Positions 26,648 to 35,143 of a DNA stretch of 64,000 nucleotides are shown in pieces (the stretch's first letter is position 1; every line of letters begins with the position of its first letter). The stretch is taken from the NCBI GenBank assembly GCA_938005745.1, contig CALLMM010000007.1:1-64000 (forward strand). The letters are read 5' to 3'. Below the pieces are notes generated by a model. It ran no database searches, was not told the DNA's origin, and saw only the letters and a program-made list of their open reading frames with translations. The stretch is from an uncultured Chthonomonadales bacterium (GTDB taxonomy: Bacteria > Armatimonadota > Chthonomonadetes > Chthonomonadales > CAJBBX01). The position numbers and the translations under genes are program-made.

Positions 26648-26660
26648 GGCAATAATTTCC
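26648..26660. repeat. 13-bp imperfect palindrome, copy 2
   Basis: GGCAATAATTTCC, identical to 628-640. It lies about 70 bases upstream of the longer fliK start, on the left side of the composition change. Confidence 0.4.
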
Positions 26661-26777
26661 GCTTCTTTGAAAGAGAAAAGAAAATTTTTCTTCCCTGAAA
26701 AAATCTCCCTGGGAAATGATTCTATTTCATGAAACCTCGCTTATGTTTTTCTTCCTATTCGCTACAAAAGTTTTTTT

Positions 26778-26810
26778 AAAAAAAAGGGGTTACGACTGAT
26801 TCGTAACCCC
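26778..26810 (-). terminator. Intrinsic terminator downstream of tRNA-fMet
   Basis: Read on the minus strand, the 10-bp stem GGGGTTACGA / TCGTAACCCC with a 5-nt loop is followed by a run of eight T. It lies 11 nt after the tRNA 3' end. Confidence 0.9.
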
Positions 26811-26820
26811 TTGATTTGAT

Positions 26821-26897
<77 letters not shown>

Positions 26898-26908
26898 TCA
26901 TCTCGAAT

Positions 26909-26937
26909 AGTATACCATGGACACTGCGGTAAGTCAA
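26909..26937 (-). promoter_or_regulatory. Sigma-70 promoter of tRNA-fMet
   Basis: On the minus strand, TTGACT (26932-26937) and TATACT (26909-26914) are 17 nt apart. The mature tRNA begins about 11 nt after the -10 box. Confidence 0.9.
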
Positions 26938-26951
26938 GTAAAACAGAGGCT

Positions 26952-27767
26952 TTATATACAAAAAACCATTCCGTCGAAACCGACCTGCACTCCATGCGGG
27001 TTCAGAGCCTGCTCAAGCTCCTCATGCATCATCCCTCCCAGATGGGAGTGGTGCGTCGTCACTACCGGGCTGTCGGGAGACAGTACCCCGTTCTCAAGCA
27101 GCCACTCCCGCATTCGGATCACCTCCGGGATGCACAGATGCGCCATATATCCCCCTTCTATCGGTCCCTTGCTGCACTCCACGACGATCCCGTCCAGCTT
27201 CGTCTGCATCAAAAAGTCCCAGGTCGGCGGCTCATACCATCCGGTGTCGGTCGCGTAAAGAAGCGTCTTATGTCCATCCGAGATCAGATAGTTGAAGCAG
27301 TGAATGCCGGGGTCGTGCTGTGCCTGTATCGGGGTGATAACCCATCCATCCAGTCTTATCGGCTCCCACAGACATAACGGCTGAAATTCCAGAGGGAGGT
27401 CTGAGACATTCAGCGACCGGGCTACTCTTTCGATCACATCGGCCGGTCCCAGCAGATTGAGCGGGGTTTCCGACACCTCCTCCACAAACATCCACGACAT
27501 ATACTGCAGCTCGCGCAGGGCGAAATGGTCATCGTGCCCGTGCGTGAAGAGAAGGTATTCGACGCGAGTCAGGTCAAGGTTGTGCGTCATAACGTGATGC
27601 AGCGTGTCCGGAGGCAGGTCAATCTTCAATGCTCCATTGATCAGGGCGGAGGAGCGTGAGCGCAGGTTCTTGCCCCGCTCCACGCGCGCGAGTTGACAGA
27701 TATGACAACGGCAGAACAGACCGGGCATCCCTTCCGCAGAACCGGTTCCCAGGAGCTTGATTTCCAT
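26952..27767 (-). CDS. PhnP-like metallo-beta-lactamase-fold hydrolase
   Basis: A 271-residue soluble metal-dependent hydrolase. The zinc motif LLFTHGHDDHFALRELQYM is at about residues 75-90. A Cys-rich N-terminal segment (CRCHICQLAR, residues 19-28) and SRSSALI resemble PhnP (phosphoribosyl cyclic phosphodiesterase) and its relatives. Later metal ligands include Asp in LLYATDTGWY and His in VVTTHHSHLG. Substrate is uncertain; no phn genes are nearby. First protein gene on the GC-rich side. A TATAAT box (27826-27831) lies upstream. Confidence 0.85.
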   Translation of the reverse strand: MEIKLLGTGSAEGMPGLFCRCHICQLARVERGKNLRSRSSALINGALKIDLPPDTLHHVMTHNLDLTRVEYLLFTHGHDDHFALRELQYMSWMFVEEVSETPLNLLGPADVIERVARSLNVSDLPLEFQPLCLWEPIRLDGWVITPIQAQHDPGIHCFNYLISDGHKTLLYATDTGWYEPPTWDFLMQTKLDGIVVECSKGPIEGGYMAHLCIPEVIRMREWLLENGVLSPDSPVVTTHHSHLGGMMHEELEQALNPHGVQVGFDGMVFCI

Positions 27768-27909
27768 TTAAATCACCTGCTGAAAAGCCATGTGCATTAA
27801 CTTCCTGCGTGAAGCTATTCTGACCATTATAGCCCGCAATCGCCTTTATGACCGTCAAGAAATTGACATCTCCTATGTGAAGTAGTTCACATCCGGTACG
27901 GCGCAGCCC

Positions 27910-28119
27910 CTACATATAGTCTCCGCCCGGCTCAAACAGCCGACCGCATCGGGGACAGGCGATCTCCTGTGCGCTGGCGATCATTTTGCATCGCGGACAC
28001 TGATGAAGGCGTATGGGGAAGCGATGGCACTGCGGGCATCGCTTCGTGTCCGGATAGACCAGCGCGCCGCAGTGCTCACAGGCGAACGGCTCTCTGTCAT
28101 CCTTCCGCCGCCCTGTCAT
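27910..28119 (-). CDS. Small tandem zinc-ribbon protein
   Basis: A 69-residue protein with four CxxC pairs: CEHC, CPQC, CPRC and CPRC, enough for two zinc ribbons. No other domain. It starts 9 nt after the DUF1015 gene stops, suggesting co-transcription. Function unknown; such proteins often bind nucleic acid or other proteins. Confidence 0.75.
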   Translation of the reverse strand: MTGRRKDDREPFACEHCGALVYPDTKRCPQCHRFPIRLHQCPRCKMIASAQEIACPRCGRLFEPGGDYM

Positions 28120-28128
28120 GGCGTAGTC

Positions 28129-29427
28129 TCACTCTTCCGTCATCCGGCGCATCACCAGCCCGCTCCACAGCTTCGGATAGAAGTAGGTGGATTTGGGAGG
28201 CATCTTCTCCCCCGCCGCCGATACCATACGCACCGATTCCACTGAGGGCATGTTCATGAAAAAACCCAGTTGATACGCCCCGGATCGAACCAGCTGGATT
28301 GCCTCCTGCCGGTCTCGCGTATAACCGATATCCGGAGTGATTGCAATCTGATCTGCGGCAATTCCCAGCGTGCGTTCAAAGACAATCGCCTGCAGAATGC
28401 TGACATCCAGACGACGCCAAACGGATGAGCTGCCGGGCATCAGCCGATCCAGAATCTCCTCATCCCGCAGGGTCAACAGGAAAACTCCGTTCGCGGTAAG
28501 CATGCCCAGGCGATGGACGTCCCGCGGCGGGATCTCCTGCGTCATACGATGGAGATCCTCCTCCGTTATCTTCTGTACCTCAAAATAGGGTTCCAGCGCA
28601 GGCAGAAGACCTTGCAGTCTGGTTTCCGGAATGTTCATCACCAGCCGGTGGGTCGGCAGCACAACCAGTCCCGGATCGTTAATCGGCACCAGAACCGTCA
28701 GCAGATAGTCATAGGGTTTCCTGTCCGGCGGATCGCCCTCCGCCGCCCGCCGTTCGTCGCGATACGCCAGCGCCGTCTCATAGCGGTGATGACCGTCTGC
28801 AATCCAGACCCGGCTGTCTCGAAGCTGCGCCTGTATCCGCACTATCGCCTCCGGTGCGTCAATGGTTCGCACCGTATGCCGGTCCTCCCCGACGACGACG
28901 GAAAAGGTCTCGTCCTCCGTCTCGTGCAGTATGCCGGAGACAACCCCTTCCGGATCGTCAAACATCCCCATGATCGGCTCGGTGTTGGTTTGCGTGGCGC
29001 GCAGCAGGTTCAGACGATCCTCTCTTGCTTTCCGACGGGTCTCCTCATGCGGAAGAACGATCCCGGAGGAGTAGGGTTCCAGCTTCAACGCGCAGAAGAA
29101 GCCGGTACGCAGACAGCGTTCTCCGGTAGAGGGATGCGTGAACTCTTGCTGATAGGTATAGAGTGCCGGCTCTGTCTCACGCAGAATTCCCTCCTGAAGC
29201 CAGCTTTGCAGGAATCCGGCGGCGCGCGTATAAGGACTTTGTTGCGAGGTGTCGTCTGCTTCCGCGCGGTTCAGAATGATCCGCACGCAGTTATAGGGGC
29301 TGGCATTATAGAGCGCCCTCTGCTCTTCCGGACTGATCACATCGTAAGGAGGAGCGACCAGATTCTGCAGCGCCCCCGCTCTCTCCTCATTGTAGAGAAC
29401 GGCTCTAAAAGGAACGATCTCCGCCAT
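28129..29427 (-). CDS. DUF1015 family protein
   Basis: A 432-residue cytoplasmic protein. The opening FRAVLYNEERAGALQNLVAP and PYDVISPEEQRALYNASPYN is the DUF1015 signature, and IADGHHRYETALAYRDERR (about residues 210-230) is the conserved catalytic-like motif. A few archaeal relatives act as ADP-dependent serine kinases; whether this bacterial one does is not known. It faces away from the glycosidase-like gene at 29532. Confidence 0.88.
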   Translation of the reverse strand: MAEIVPFRAVLYNEERAGALQNLVAPPYDVISPEEQRALYNASPYNCVRIILNRAEADDTSQQSPYTRAAGFLQSWLQEGILRETEPALYTYQQEFTHPSTGERCLRTGFFCALKLEPYSSGIVLPHEETRRKAREDRLNLLRATQTNTEPIMGMFDDPEGVVSGILHETEDETFSVVVGEDRHTVRTIDAPEAIVRIQAQLRDSRVWIADGHHRYETALAYRDERRAAEGDPPDRKPYDYLLTVLVPINDPGLVVLPTHRLVMNIPETRLQGLLPALEPYFEVQKITEEDLHRMTQEIPPRDVHRLGMLTANGVFLLTLRDEEILDRLMPGSSSVWRRLDVSILQAIVFERTLGIAADQIAITPDIGYTRDRQEAIQLVRSGAYQLGFFMNMPSVESVRMVSAAGEKMPPKSTYFYPKLWSGLVMRRMTEE

Positions 29428-29531
29428 GCCAACCCTTTCCCGATCCGATAATGTTCAACGGAAGCGTCCTGTCACGGAGCCTCCCTGTGCTATGATACCC
29501 CCAATCCCTGCATGACGCGAAGGAAGCGCGA

Positions 29532-30797
29532 ATGGACAACGACTTTTACCTGCCGGAAGACCCGGACTACACTCCCGTAGACAGCGTGCGCGATTCGGTG
29601 CGATTTGCTCACCGCTGTCTGGAGCGTATAGAGGGCGGGAAGTGGCGCGCCCTCTCCAGCTTTGTGGATACCGAAGGACAGATCATGCACTGGCACGACT
29701 TCGGAGATCTGGAGGGTCCGGGCTGGGCGGCGAATGCGGTGGGCGGAGCCTATCAGCTCTATGCCTGGGGACGGTTCGATCATCACCCCATCTTGGAGCA
29801 TGTCGCTATCGGGCTGCTCGACCATGTGCTGGAGGACGGCTTTCTGCAGTCCGACGGCTTTATCATCGGCTATCGTGACACCGCCTCCAATGCCTTCTTT
29901 CTGAACTTCAAGCATAACAGCGACTGGTTCTGTCCCGGCTCGATGGCGAAGATCGCGCTGCAGATGCTCTGGATGAGCGACCTCCTCCCGAAGGAGGATC
30001 CCCGCGTCGCCCGTCTGCGTGGATACGCGCCGCTGACCGCCGAGTGGCTTCGCACGAAACTCAAAACAACCGGAGAGTGGTTTCCGCGCCGCGCCGACTT
30101 CGAGGGACGCCCCTATCTGCAGAGCGCGGAGGGCGGAGAGGAGCCGCTCCCCTATCACAGCGCGGACAGTCTCTACATCCTGTGGCTGCTGCTGGAACTG
30201 ACAAAGCGCGGAATAGCCGATCATGCACGATTTGTACGGGAGAAGCTGAACTTTCTCATGGATCGCGGCGGCATCTACGGCAGCATCAATCACGACACCT
30301 ACGACCACGATGAGAATGTCGCGTGCGCTGAGACCTTCCGTCTTCTGTTATCGGCGTATCGCTTCTACCGGGAGGAGCGGATGCGGCTCTTCGCCTATGA
30401 GAATGCACTGGCGGGACTAGAGCGTTTCAAGATGCGAGAAGACCGGAACGGCGTCGCGACACGGGGACTGCTCTACATGGAGGACTCCTGGGATACCGCC
30501 TATCTCTGGGAAAACGCGGAGGCGGCGTTAGCCTATCTAGAGGCATATGAGGACACCCTCCAGCGCGAATACCTCTGCGACGCCCTCACGATCCTGCGCG
30601 CCATTGCCCGACATCACTACGGCGATCACGGATTTCTCACCGAGGGCGTAGACTGGAACAATCATGTCGGGCAGGAGCACCATATCAACCAGGCGGTGTT
30701 CGGCGCGATCCGCTACACCGAGCCGCTGCTGAACAACCTCCATCATCTGGAGCCGACGCTGCGCTACCTGCAGAGGCACGCCGTCGCAGGTCTGTAG
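29532..30797 (+). CDS. Six-hairpin (alpha/alpha-barrel) glycosidase-like protein
   Basis: A 421-residue protein with no signal peptide. It is rich in aromatic/acidic helical repeats (GPGWAANAVGGAYQLYAWGR, SADSLYILWLLLELTKRGIA, DSWDTAYLWENAEAALAYLE, VDWNNHVGQEHHINQAVFGA) of the kind seen in six-hairpin glycosidases and cellobiose-epimerase-like enzymes. I cannot name the exact family. GAAGGAAG lies upstream. A 36-nt gap separates it from the membrane protein gene downstream, so they are probably co-expressed. Confidence 0.6.
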   Translation: MDNDFYLPEDPDYTPVDSVRDSVRFAHRCLERIEGGKWRALSSFVDTEGQIMHWHDFGDLEGPGWAANAVGGAYQLYAWGRFDHHPILEHVAIGLLDHVLEDGFLQSDGFIIGYRDTASNAFFLNFKHNSDWFCPGSMAKIALQMLWMSDLLPKEDPRVARLRGYAPLTAEWLRTKLKTTGEWFPRRADFEGRPYLQSAEGGEEPLPYHSADSLYILWLLLELTKRGIADHARFVREKLNFLMDRGGIYGSINHDTYDHDENVACAETFRLLLSAYRFYREERMRLFAYENALAGLERFKMREDRNGVATRGLLYMEDSWDTAYLWENAEAALAYLEAYEDTLQREYLCDALTILRAIARHHYGDHGFLTEGVDWNNHVGQEHHINQAVFGAIRYTEPLLNNLHHLEPTLRYLQRHAVAGL

Positions 30798-30833
30798 CTC
30801 CTCGATCACGCCTCTAACGGAAGGAGTCGTCCG

Positions 30834-32852
30834 TTGAGTTCATCCTCACAAACTGTATCGCCAGAAGCGTCGTCTGTCGAAACAGCCCCGATGCCTCATC
30901 AGCAGCGACGCGCCTCCGGCTTGACCTGGCGCGCCATCCTGCTGGGACTGATCTTTACCGCGCTCACCGACCTCTGGATTCACTGGGCGGAGCTGGCGAC
31001 CGGAAGCCGCGGACACACCGCCTTGGCGAACACCAGCATCCCCGTCGGCGCGTTCAACGTGCTCTTCCTGCTGGTCGTGATCAATATCCTGCTCACCCGC
31101 TTTCTCCGTCCGCTCGCCTTTTCTCCCGCTGAACTGCTGGTGATCTATGTGATGATGACCGTCTCCACCGTCATCTCCTCCTCCGGAGGCATTCACTTCG
31201 TCGTCCCGACCATCACCGCCGCTTACCACTACGCCAACACCAGCAACAACTGGGCGGAGCTTTTTCATACGTATATTCCCGACTGGATCGCCCTGAAAGA
31301 TAAGAGCGCGCTTGACGGGTTCTATCGGGGCAATGCGTCGGTCGCCTGGCGCGCCTGGTTTCAGCCGATGTTCGCCTGGGTAGTCTTTCTGACGCTCTTT
31401 TCGGCAGCGACGCTCTGTATCGTCTCCATCCTGCGTAAACAGTGGATAGATCGGGAGAGGCTTGCCTTCCCGACAGTGGTTGTTCCGGTTGAGATGATGC
31501 GCGAGGGCGCGAAGTTCTTCGCTCCTCCGCTGCTCTGGATGGGATTCTTCATCCCCTTTACCATCAACATAATGAATACCGCGCATCTCAACTACCCGAG
31601 CATCCCCTACATCCCCACGCGCACCGCTGACCAGCCGGATATCGGCACCTTTTTCACGGCTCCTCCCTGGAATGCCATCGGATACACTCCCATCTCCTTC
31701 TATCCCTTCGTGATCGGCATCGCCTACCTGCTGTCGGTTGAGATGACCTTTAGCTGCTGGTTCTTCTGGCTCGTAACAAAGCTGGAGCATGTCTTCGGAG
31801 CGGCATCCGGCATCACCGCCGGAGCGACCGCGGGCGGGCAGAGCGCGTGGCCCTTCCTCGGGCATCAGGGCGCCGGAGCCTTTCTGGCATTGACCGTCGT
31901 CGGATTATGGCTCTCCCGAAACTACCTGCGGGAGGCGCTTGTGATCGCATTCCAGAGAAGGAGACACGGCGAGTCTCCGGATCGCGACGAGCCGCTCTCC
32001 TATCGCATGGCGTTTCTGGGACTGCTCTTCTGTCTGGCGTCACTGGTGGTCTGGTGCATAGCGGCGGGAATGCGGGGGACGGTCGCCATCACGCTGATCG
32101 CGCTGGCGCTGCTCTATATGGTGGCGGCGGCGCGGATCCGCGCCGAAACCGGCAACGCCTGGCTGTTTGGTCCCGATGTGGACGCCTACCGTGTCATGAC
32201 AACCACCTTCGGGACCACCGTCTACCAGCCGGCAGACCTGACCATTCTGGCGTATGTTCGCAACGCGATCGCCAACTTCGACCTTCGCTGCCTCTCCATG
32301 CCCAATCAGTTCGACGCCTACAAGATGGCGAACGCCATCCAGGTCAACAAACGTCGGCTGACCCTCGCGCTGCTGCTGGCGATCGTCTTCGGGATCCTCG
32401 TCTCCTTCTCCATCGCCCTGATGATCTGGTATGCCTACGGCGCGGATGCCAAGACCGACGCCTGGCGGACCTGGATGGGACAGCAGCCCTTCAATCAGCT
32501 CGCCGATGTACTGAAGACACCGGCGAAAAACGATGTCTCCGGAACCATCGCCATCGGCTTCGGGTTTCTCATCACCGCCGCCCTGATGTATCTGCGCACG
32601 CTCTTCACCTGGTGGATATTTCACCCGGTCGGCTATGCGATGGCAAACACACCGACGATGAACCAGGTCTGGCTGCCCTTCTTCATCGCCTGGCTGCTCA
32701 AGGTGCTCGCGCTCCGCTACGGAGGAATCCGTCTCTACCGACAGTCGCTGCCCTTCTTCTACGGGGTGATCATCGGGGACTTTCTGTCCGGTGGCTTGAC
32801 GACGCTGCTCGGATGTTTTACCGGTTTTAATGTCTATCCAATAAACTGGTAA
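30834..32852 (+). CDS. Large polytopic membrane protein (DUF6785/DUF6784-type)
   Basis: A 672-residue integral membrane protein with about 12-14 hydrophobic segments (AILLGLIFTALTDLWIHWAE; FNVLFLLVVINILLTRFL; LLVIYVMMTVSTVISS, and several more). The pattern and length match the DUF6785/DUF6784 family common in Armatimonadota and Planctomycetota (from memory); OPT-type oligopeptide transporters are a distant resemblance. The start is TTG at 30834 with GGAAGGAG upstream. The substrate is unknown; pairing with a glycosidase-like protein hints at carbohydrate-related transport. Confidence 0.7.
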   Translation: MSSSSQTVSPEASSVETAPMPHQQRRASGLTWRAILLGLIFTALTDLWIHWAELATGSRGHTALANTSIPVGAFNVLFLLVVINILLTRFLRPLAFSPAELLVIYVMMTVSTVISSSGGIHFVVPTITAAYHYANTSNNWAELFHTYIPDWIALKDKSALDGFYRGNASVAWRAWFQPMFAWVVFLTLFSAATLCIVSILRKQWIDRERLAFPTVVVPVEMMREGAKFFAPPLLWMGFFIPFTINIMNTAHLNYPSIPYIPTRTADQPDIGTFFTAPPWNAIGYTPISFYPFVIGIAYLLSVEMTFSCWFFWLVTKLEHVFGAASGITAGATAGGQSAWPFLGHQGAGAFLALTVVGLWLSRNYLREALVIAFQRRRHGESPDRDEPLSYRMAFLGLLFCLASLVVWCIAAGMRGTVAITLIALALLYMVAAARIRAETGNAWLFGPDVDAYRVMTTTFGTTVYQPADLTILAYVRNAIANFDLRCLSMPNQFDAYKMANAIQVNKRRLTLALLLAIVFGILVSFSIALMIWYAYGADAKTDAWRTWMGQQPFNQLADVLKTPAKNDVSGTIAIGFGFLITAALMYLRTLFTWWIFHPVGYAMANTPTMNQVWLPFFIAWLLKVLALRYGGIRLYRQSLPFFYGVIIGDFLSGGLTTLLGCFTGFNVYPINW

Positions 32853-32897
32853 CCTGCGCCGATCCATTCGGATTATATTTCAGGTATACTGAGCGAC

Positions 32898-33401
32898 ATG
32901 CGAGTGGACAGCGAAATTGATCTTCACGGCTACACCGCTCTGGAGGCGCGTTCGGAACTGGATCGCATCTGGGGAAGACGCTGCTGGCAGGGTCTGAAGC
33001 GCGTTCGGGTCATCCACGGCAACGGGTCTGTTCTGCGGATAGTCGTCCGTAACTGGTGCGATGACCGGGGCATTCCCTGGGCGACGGAGCCGATGAACCC
33101 GGGCACGACGATCCTTCACCCTGCTAATCGTACTGTATTTCCGCCGTCCGTTACGCACCGCCCCCTGAGTCACCGCATGCGTGGCATAAAAATTGCACTC
33201 GACAGAGAACAGAGGAGCAGAGCAGAAACCTTCCATCCGACCGCAGAGAGACGGGAGGAGCCTCTGAAAGGATCTGGAGAAGTTTCAGAAAAAAGGCGAA
33301 CGCAGAATATAGAGCAGCCGTCTTCTGATCTGATGGCGCAGGAGTTTGAGCGGTTAAGCAGACTCGACGCCACCTCACTTCGCCGCAGAAAACACGCCTA
33401 G
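32898..33401 (+). CDS. Smr-domain protein
   Basis: A 167-residue protein. Residues 1-75 form a Smr domain with both hallmark motifs: IDLHGYTALEA (DLHG) and VRVIHGNGSVLRIVV (HGxGxG-like). The remaining about 90 residues are charged and probably disordered. Smr domains are nucleases or nucleic-acid binding modules of MutS2 and ribosome rescue factors; this short form is stand-alone. Function here is inferred only as nucleic-acid related. Confidence 0.8.
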   Translation: MRVDSEIDLHGYTALEARSELDRIWGRRCWQGLKRVRVIHGNGSVLRIVVRNWCDDRGIPWATEPMNPGTTILHPANRTVFPPSVTHRPLSHRMRGIKIALDREQRSRAETFHPTAERREEPLKGSGEVSEKRRTQNIEQPSSDLMAQEFERLSRLDATSLRRRKHA

Positions 33402-33478
33402 TTGCCAGATACGACTGCTCAGCGCAACACCCATCTTAACTTCATCTTAAAAATTGGCGCATCTATCGCCTTCATACG

Positions 33479-33508
33479 TTGACAACACGGGAGTTAGCGT
33501 GCTATACT
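33479..33508 (+). promoter_or_regulatory. Sigma-70 promoter for the prepilin gene
   Basis: TTGACA (33479-33484) and TATACT (33503-33508) are 18 nt apart. The predicted start is near 33515, leaving a leader of about 285 nt before the prepilin gene. Confidence 0.8.
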
Positions 33509-33801
33509 CGCCAGTATGCAATTGTATCAATACGTATGATACACTCGCAAAAGTTCGTGACCAGCGCCACGATTCACGACTGAACGCAGGTACAGTTGTT
33601 GAGACCTCGCCAACGTAGTCGGGTTCGCATTTTTTAGCAGCCCCTGAAGGCATCTCATCATCTTTGCCTGCATTTTTTGTATCTGATGTAAACTGTCAGA
33701 GACGCGGAGACGCTGCCGCACATATACCTAACCTACATTGCCGCCCGTGAATCTATGCGTGACGTCCGAACGAACTTATCCTTAAACTAGGAGGGATACA
33801 C
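33509..33801 (+). other. Long untranslated leader of the prepilin gene
   Basis: About 290 nt without a convincing coding frame. Just inside it (33524-33542) is a 6-bp inverted repeat, GTATCA / TGATAC, around a 7-nt centre. It could be an operator at the transcript start or a 5' stem. Two short T-rich stretches (near 33633 and 33676) follow. AGGAGGG precedes the GTG start. I recognise no riboswitch class. Confidence 0.5.
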
Positions 33802-34680
33802 GTGTCAGCAAAGTATCGGAGAGGCTTCACCCTGATTGAGCTTCTCGTCGTGATCGCCATTATCGCGATCCTCGCCGCCATCCTCTTCCCCGTCTTCGCG
33901 CAGGCTCGAGAGAAGGCTCGCCAGACCTCCTGTCTCTCCAACTGCAAGCAGATGGGTCTGGGCTTTCTGATGTACTCCCAGGACTACGATGAGCTGTTCC
34001 CGATCGGCGCCGCCGCTGCCAGCGACAACGCCTACCTGTGGAACTTCAACATCGCCATTCCGAAGAACTGGCGTCCTCTGGCTGCCAATGACCGGCGCCT
34101 CAACGCCTACGAAGTTCACTGGTCGAACTCCGTTCAACCCTATATCAAGAACTACAATCTCTACGCCTGTCCGTCCGGACCGGAGGTTCGTTTGAACATT
34201 CCGGACTACAGCAGTCCGCGCACCCAGTGGGCAAACGGCTCGCTGAGCTTTAACGGACTTCTGGGATCCTATGCCCAGGCGGGCATCCAGACCCCGTCTC
34301 GCCTCCCGCTGCTGTGGGAAGGACGCGGCAAGGCGCAGGTCGCCGGCTTCGCGCTGACCAACCCGAACCTGATCTGCAACCAACCCGCTCCGGCTCCCTG
34401 CGTCTATGTTCCCTGGAGCTCCGGCTGCGGCGCCACCAACGGCTCCACCAGCGCGATGTTCGTTCTGAGCGGAACCATGTGGATCCACAACCAGGGCGCG
34501 AACTTCACCGCGGCGGACGGCTCCGCCAAGTGGCGAAGACTGGGCGCGACCCTCTCCCCCGGCGATACGGACTACAACGTAGACCCGTACACCGGCTATG
34601 ACGCCAACGGATTTCCCGGTTTCTACTGGTGGGATGGATGTCATGCGTGGCTCTTCCGCCCGGACATCAACTGGCAGTAG
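33802..34680 (+). CDS. DUF1559 prepilin-like protein with H-X9-DG motif
   Basis: A 292-residue secreted pseudopilin-like protein. The N-terminus [20 protein letters not shown] is a type IV prepilin signal and helix, cut after the Gly. Next come [20 protein letters not shown] and SQDYDELFP, the usual DUF1559 opening in Planctomycetota and Armatimonadota. Near the end, H, nine residues, then DG ([13 protein letters not shown]) is the H-X9-DG processing-associated motif. The start is GTG with AGGAGGG upstream. Probably part of a pseudopilus or surface structure; the exact role of this large family is not known. Confidence 0.92.
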   Translation: MSAKYRRGFTLIELLVVIAIIAILAAILFPVFAQAREKARQTSCLSNCKQMGLGFLMYSQDYDELFPIGAAAASDNAYLWNFNIAIPKNWRPLAANDRRLNAYEVHWSNSVQPYIKNYNLYACPSGPEVRLNIPDYSSPRTQWANGSLSFNGLLGSYAQAGIQTPSRLPLLWEGRGKAQVAGFALTNPNLICNQPAPAPCVYVPWSSGCGATNGSTSAMFVLSGTMWIHNQGANFTAADGSAKWRRLGATLSPGDTDYNVDPYTGYDANGFPGFYWWDGCHAWLFRPDINWQ

Positions 34681-34698
34681 ATTCTCATGAGGATCTTC

Positions 34699-34732
34699 GG
34701 GCGCTCCGTTCGTCTTTCCGGGCGGAGCGCCC
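34699..34732 (+). terminator. Terminator after the prepilin gene
   Basis: GGGCGCTCCG / CGGAGCGCCC form a 10-bp stem with a 14-nt loop, followed by ATTTTCC, located 18 nt after the stop codon. Confidence 0.75.
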
Positions 34733-34758
34733 ATTTTCCGCGTCTTGAGGATTGAGTT

Positions 34759-34968
34759 ATGAAAAGTGAAGTCTCCACGCCGGTCATGATCGGCATCATT
34801 GTCGTTGCTGTCATTCTGATCCTGGGGATCGGCTGGTATTTCCTCAACCCTGGCTCCAGCGCCCCCCCTCCGGAAAAGAGAGCCGGCACCGCCGCAATCC
34901 CCGGACAGACAGGACAGGGTGGACAGGCGGGCGGCAATCAGCCGCGCATGATGGAGCCGAACAACTGA
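34759..34968 (+). CDS. Small single-pass membrane protein
   Basis: A 69-residue protein: short cytoplasmic start, one membrane helix (VMIGIIVVAVILILGIGWYF, residues 9-28), then a Pro/Gly/Gln-rich tail (QTGQGGQAGG). It follows the prepilin gene by about 80 nt, with a terminator between them. In DUF1559-rich genomes a small membrane protein often follows the prepilin; function unknown. Confidence 0.65.
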   Translation: MKSEVSTPVMIGIIVVAVILILGIGWYFLNPGSSAPPPEKRAGTAAIPGQTGQGGQAGGNQPRMMEPNN

Positions 34969-35041
34969 TCCGTCGGCTCAGCCGCAGTATTGCGCGGCAG
35001 CCCGCCGCATCCCGTCTGAACGAGTCTGTCTTCGATTTGCT

Positions 35042-35066
35042 CCCCTCCCGAACAGATCGGGAGGGG
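35042..35066 (+). terminator. Terminator after the small membrane protein gene
   Basis: A perfect 10-bp stem CCCCTCCCGA / TCGGGAGGGG with a 5-nt loop, followed by a pyrimidine-rich tail (ACTTCATCTCTCTTTCTT). Confidence 0.75.
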
Positions 35067-35143
35067 ACTTCATCTCTCTTTCTTACGCCGCCTCCTTTCA
35101 GATCAGGCGCGCCATACTCTACTCTACTCTCTGGCAGCAATTC

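Noticed and set aside
28513-29451. 312-codon plus-strand open frame
   Set aside because: Antisense to the well-supported DUF1015 gene.
30846-31865. 339-codon minus-strand open frame
   Set aside because: Antisense to the large membrane protein gene; low-complexity Gly/Arg/Asp sequence.
33805-34734. 309-codon minus-strand open frame
   Set aside because: Antisense to the DUF1559 prepilin gene, whose signal and motifs are clear.
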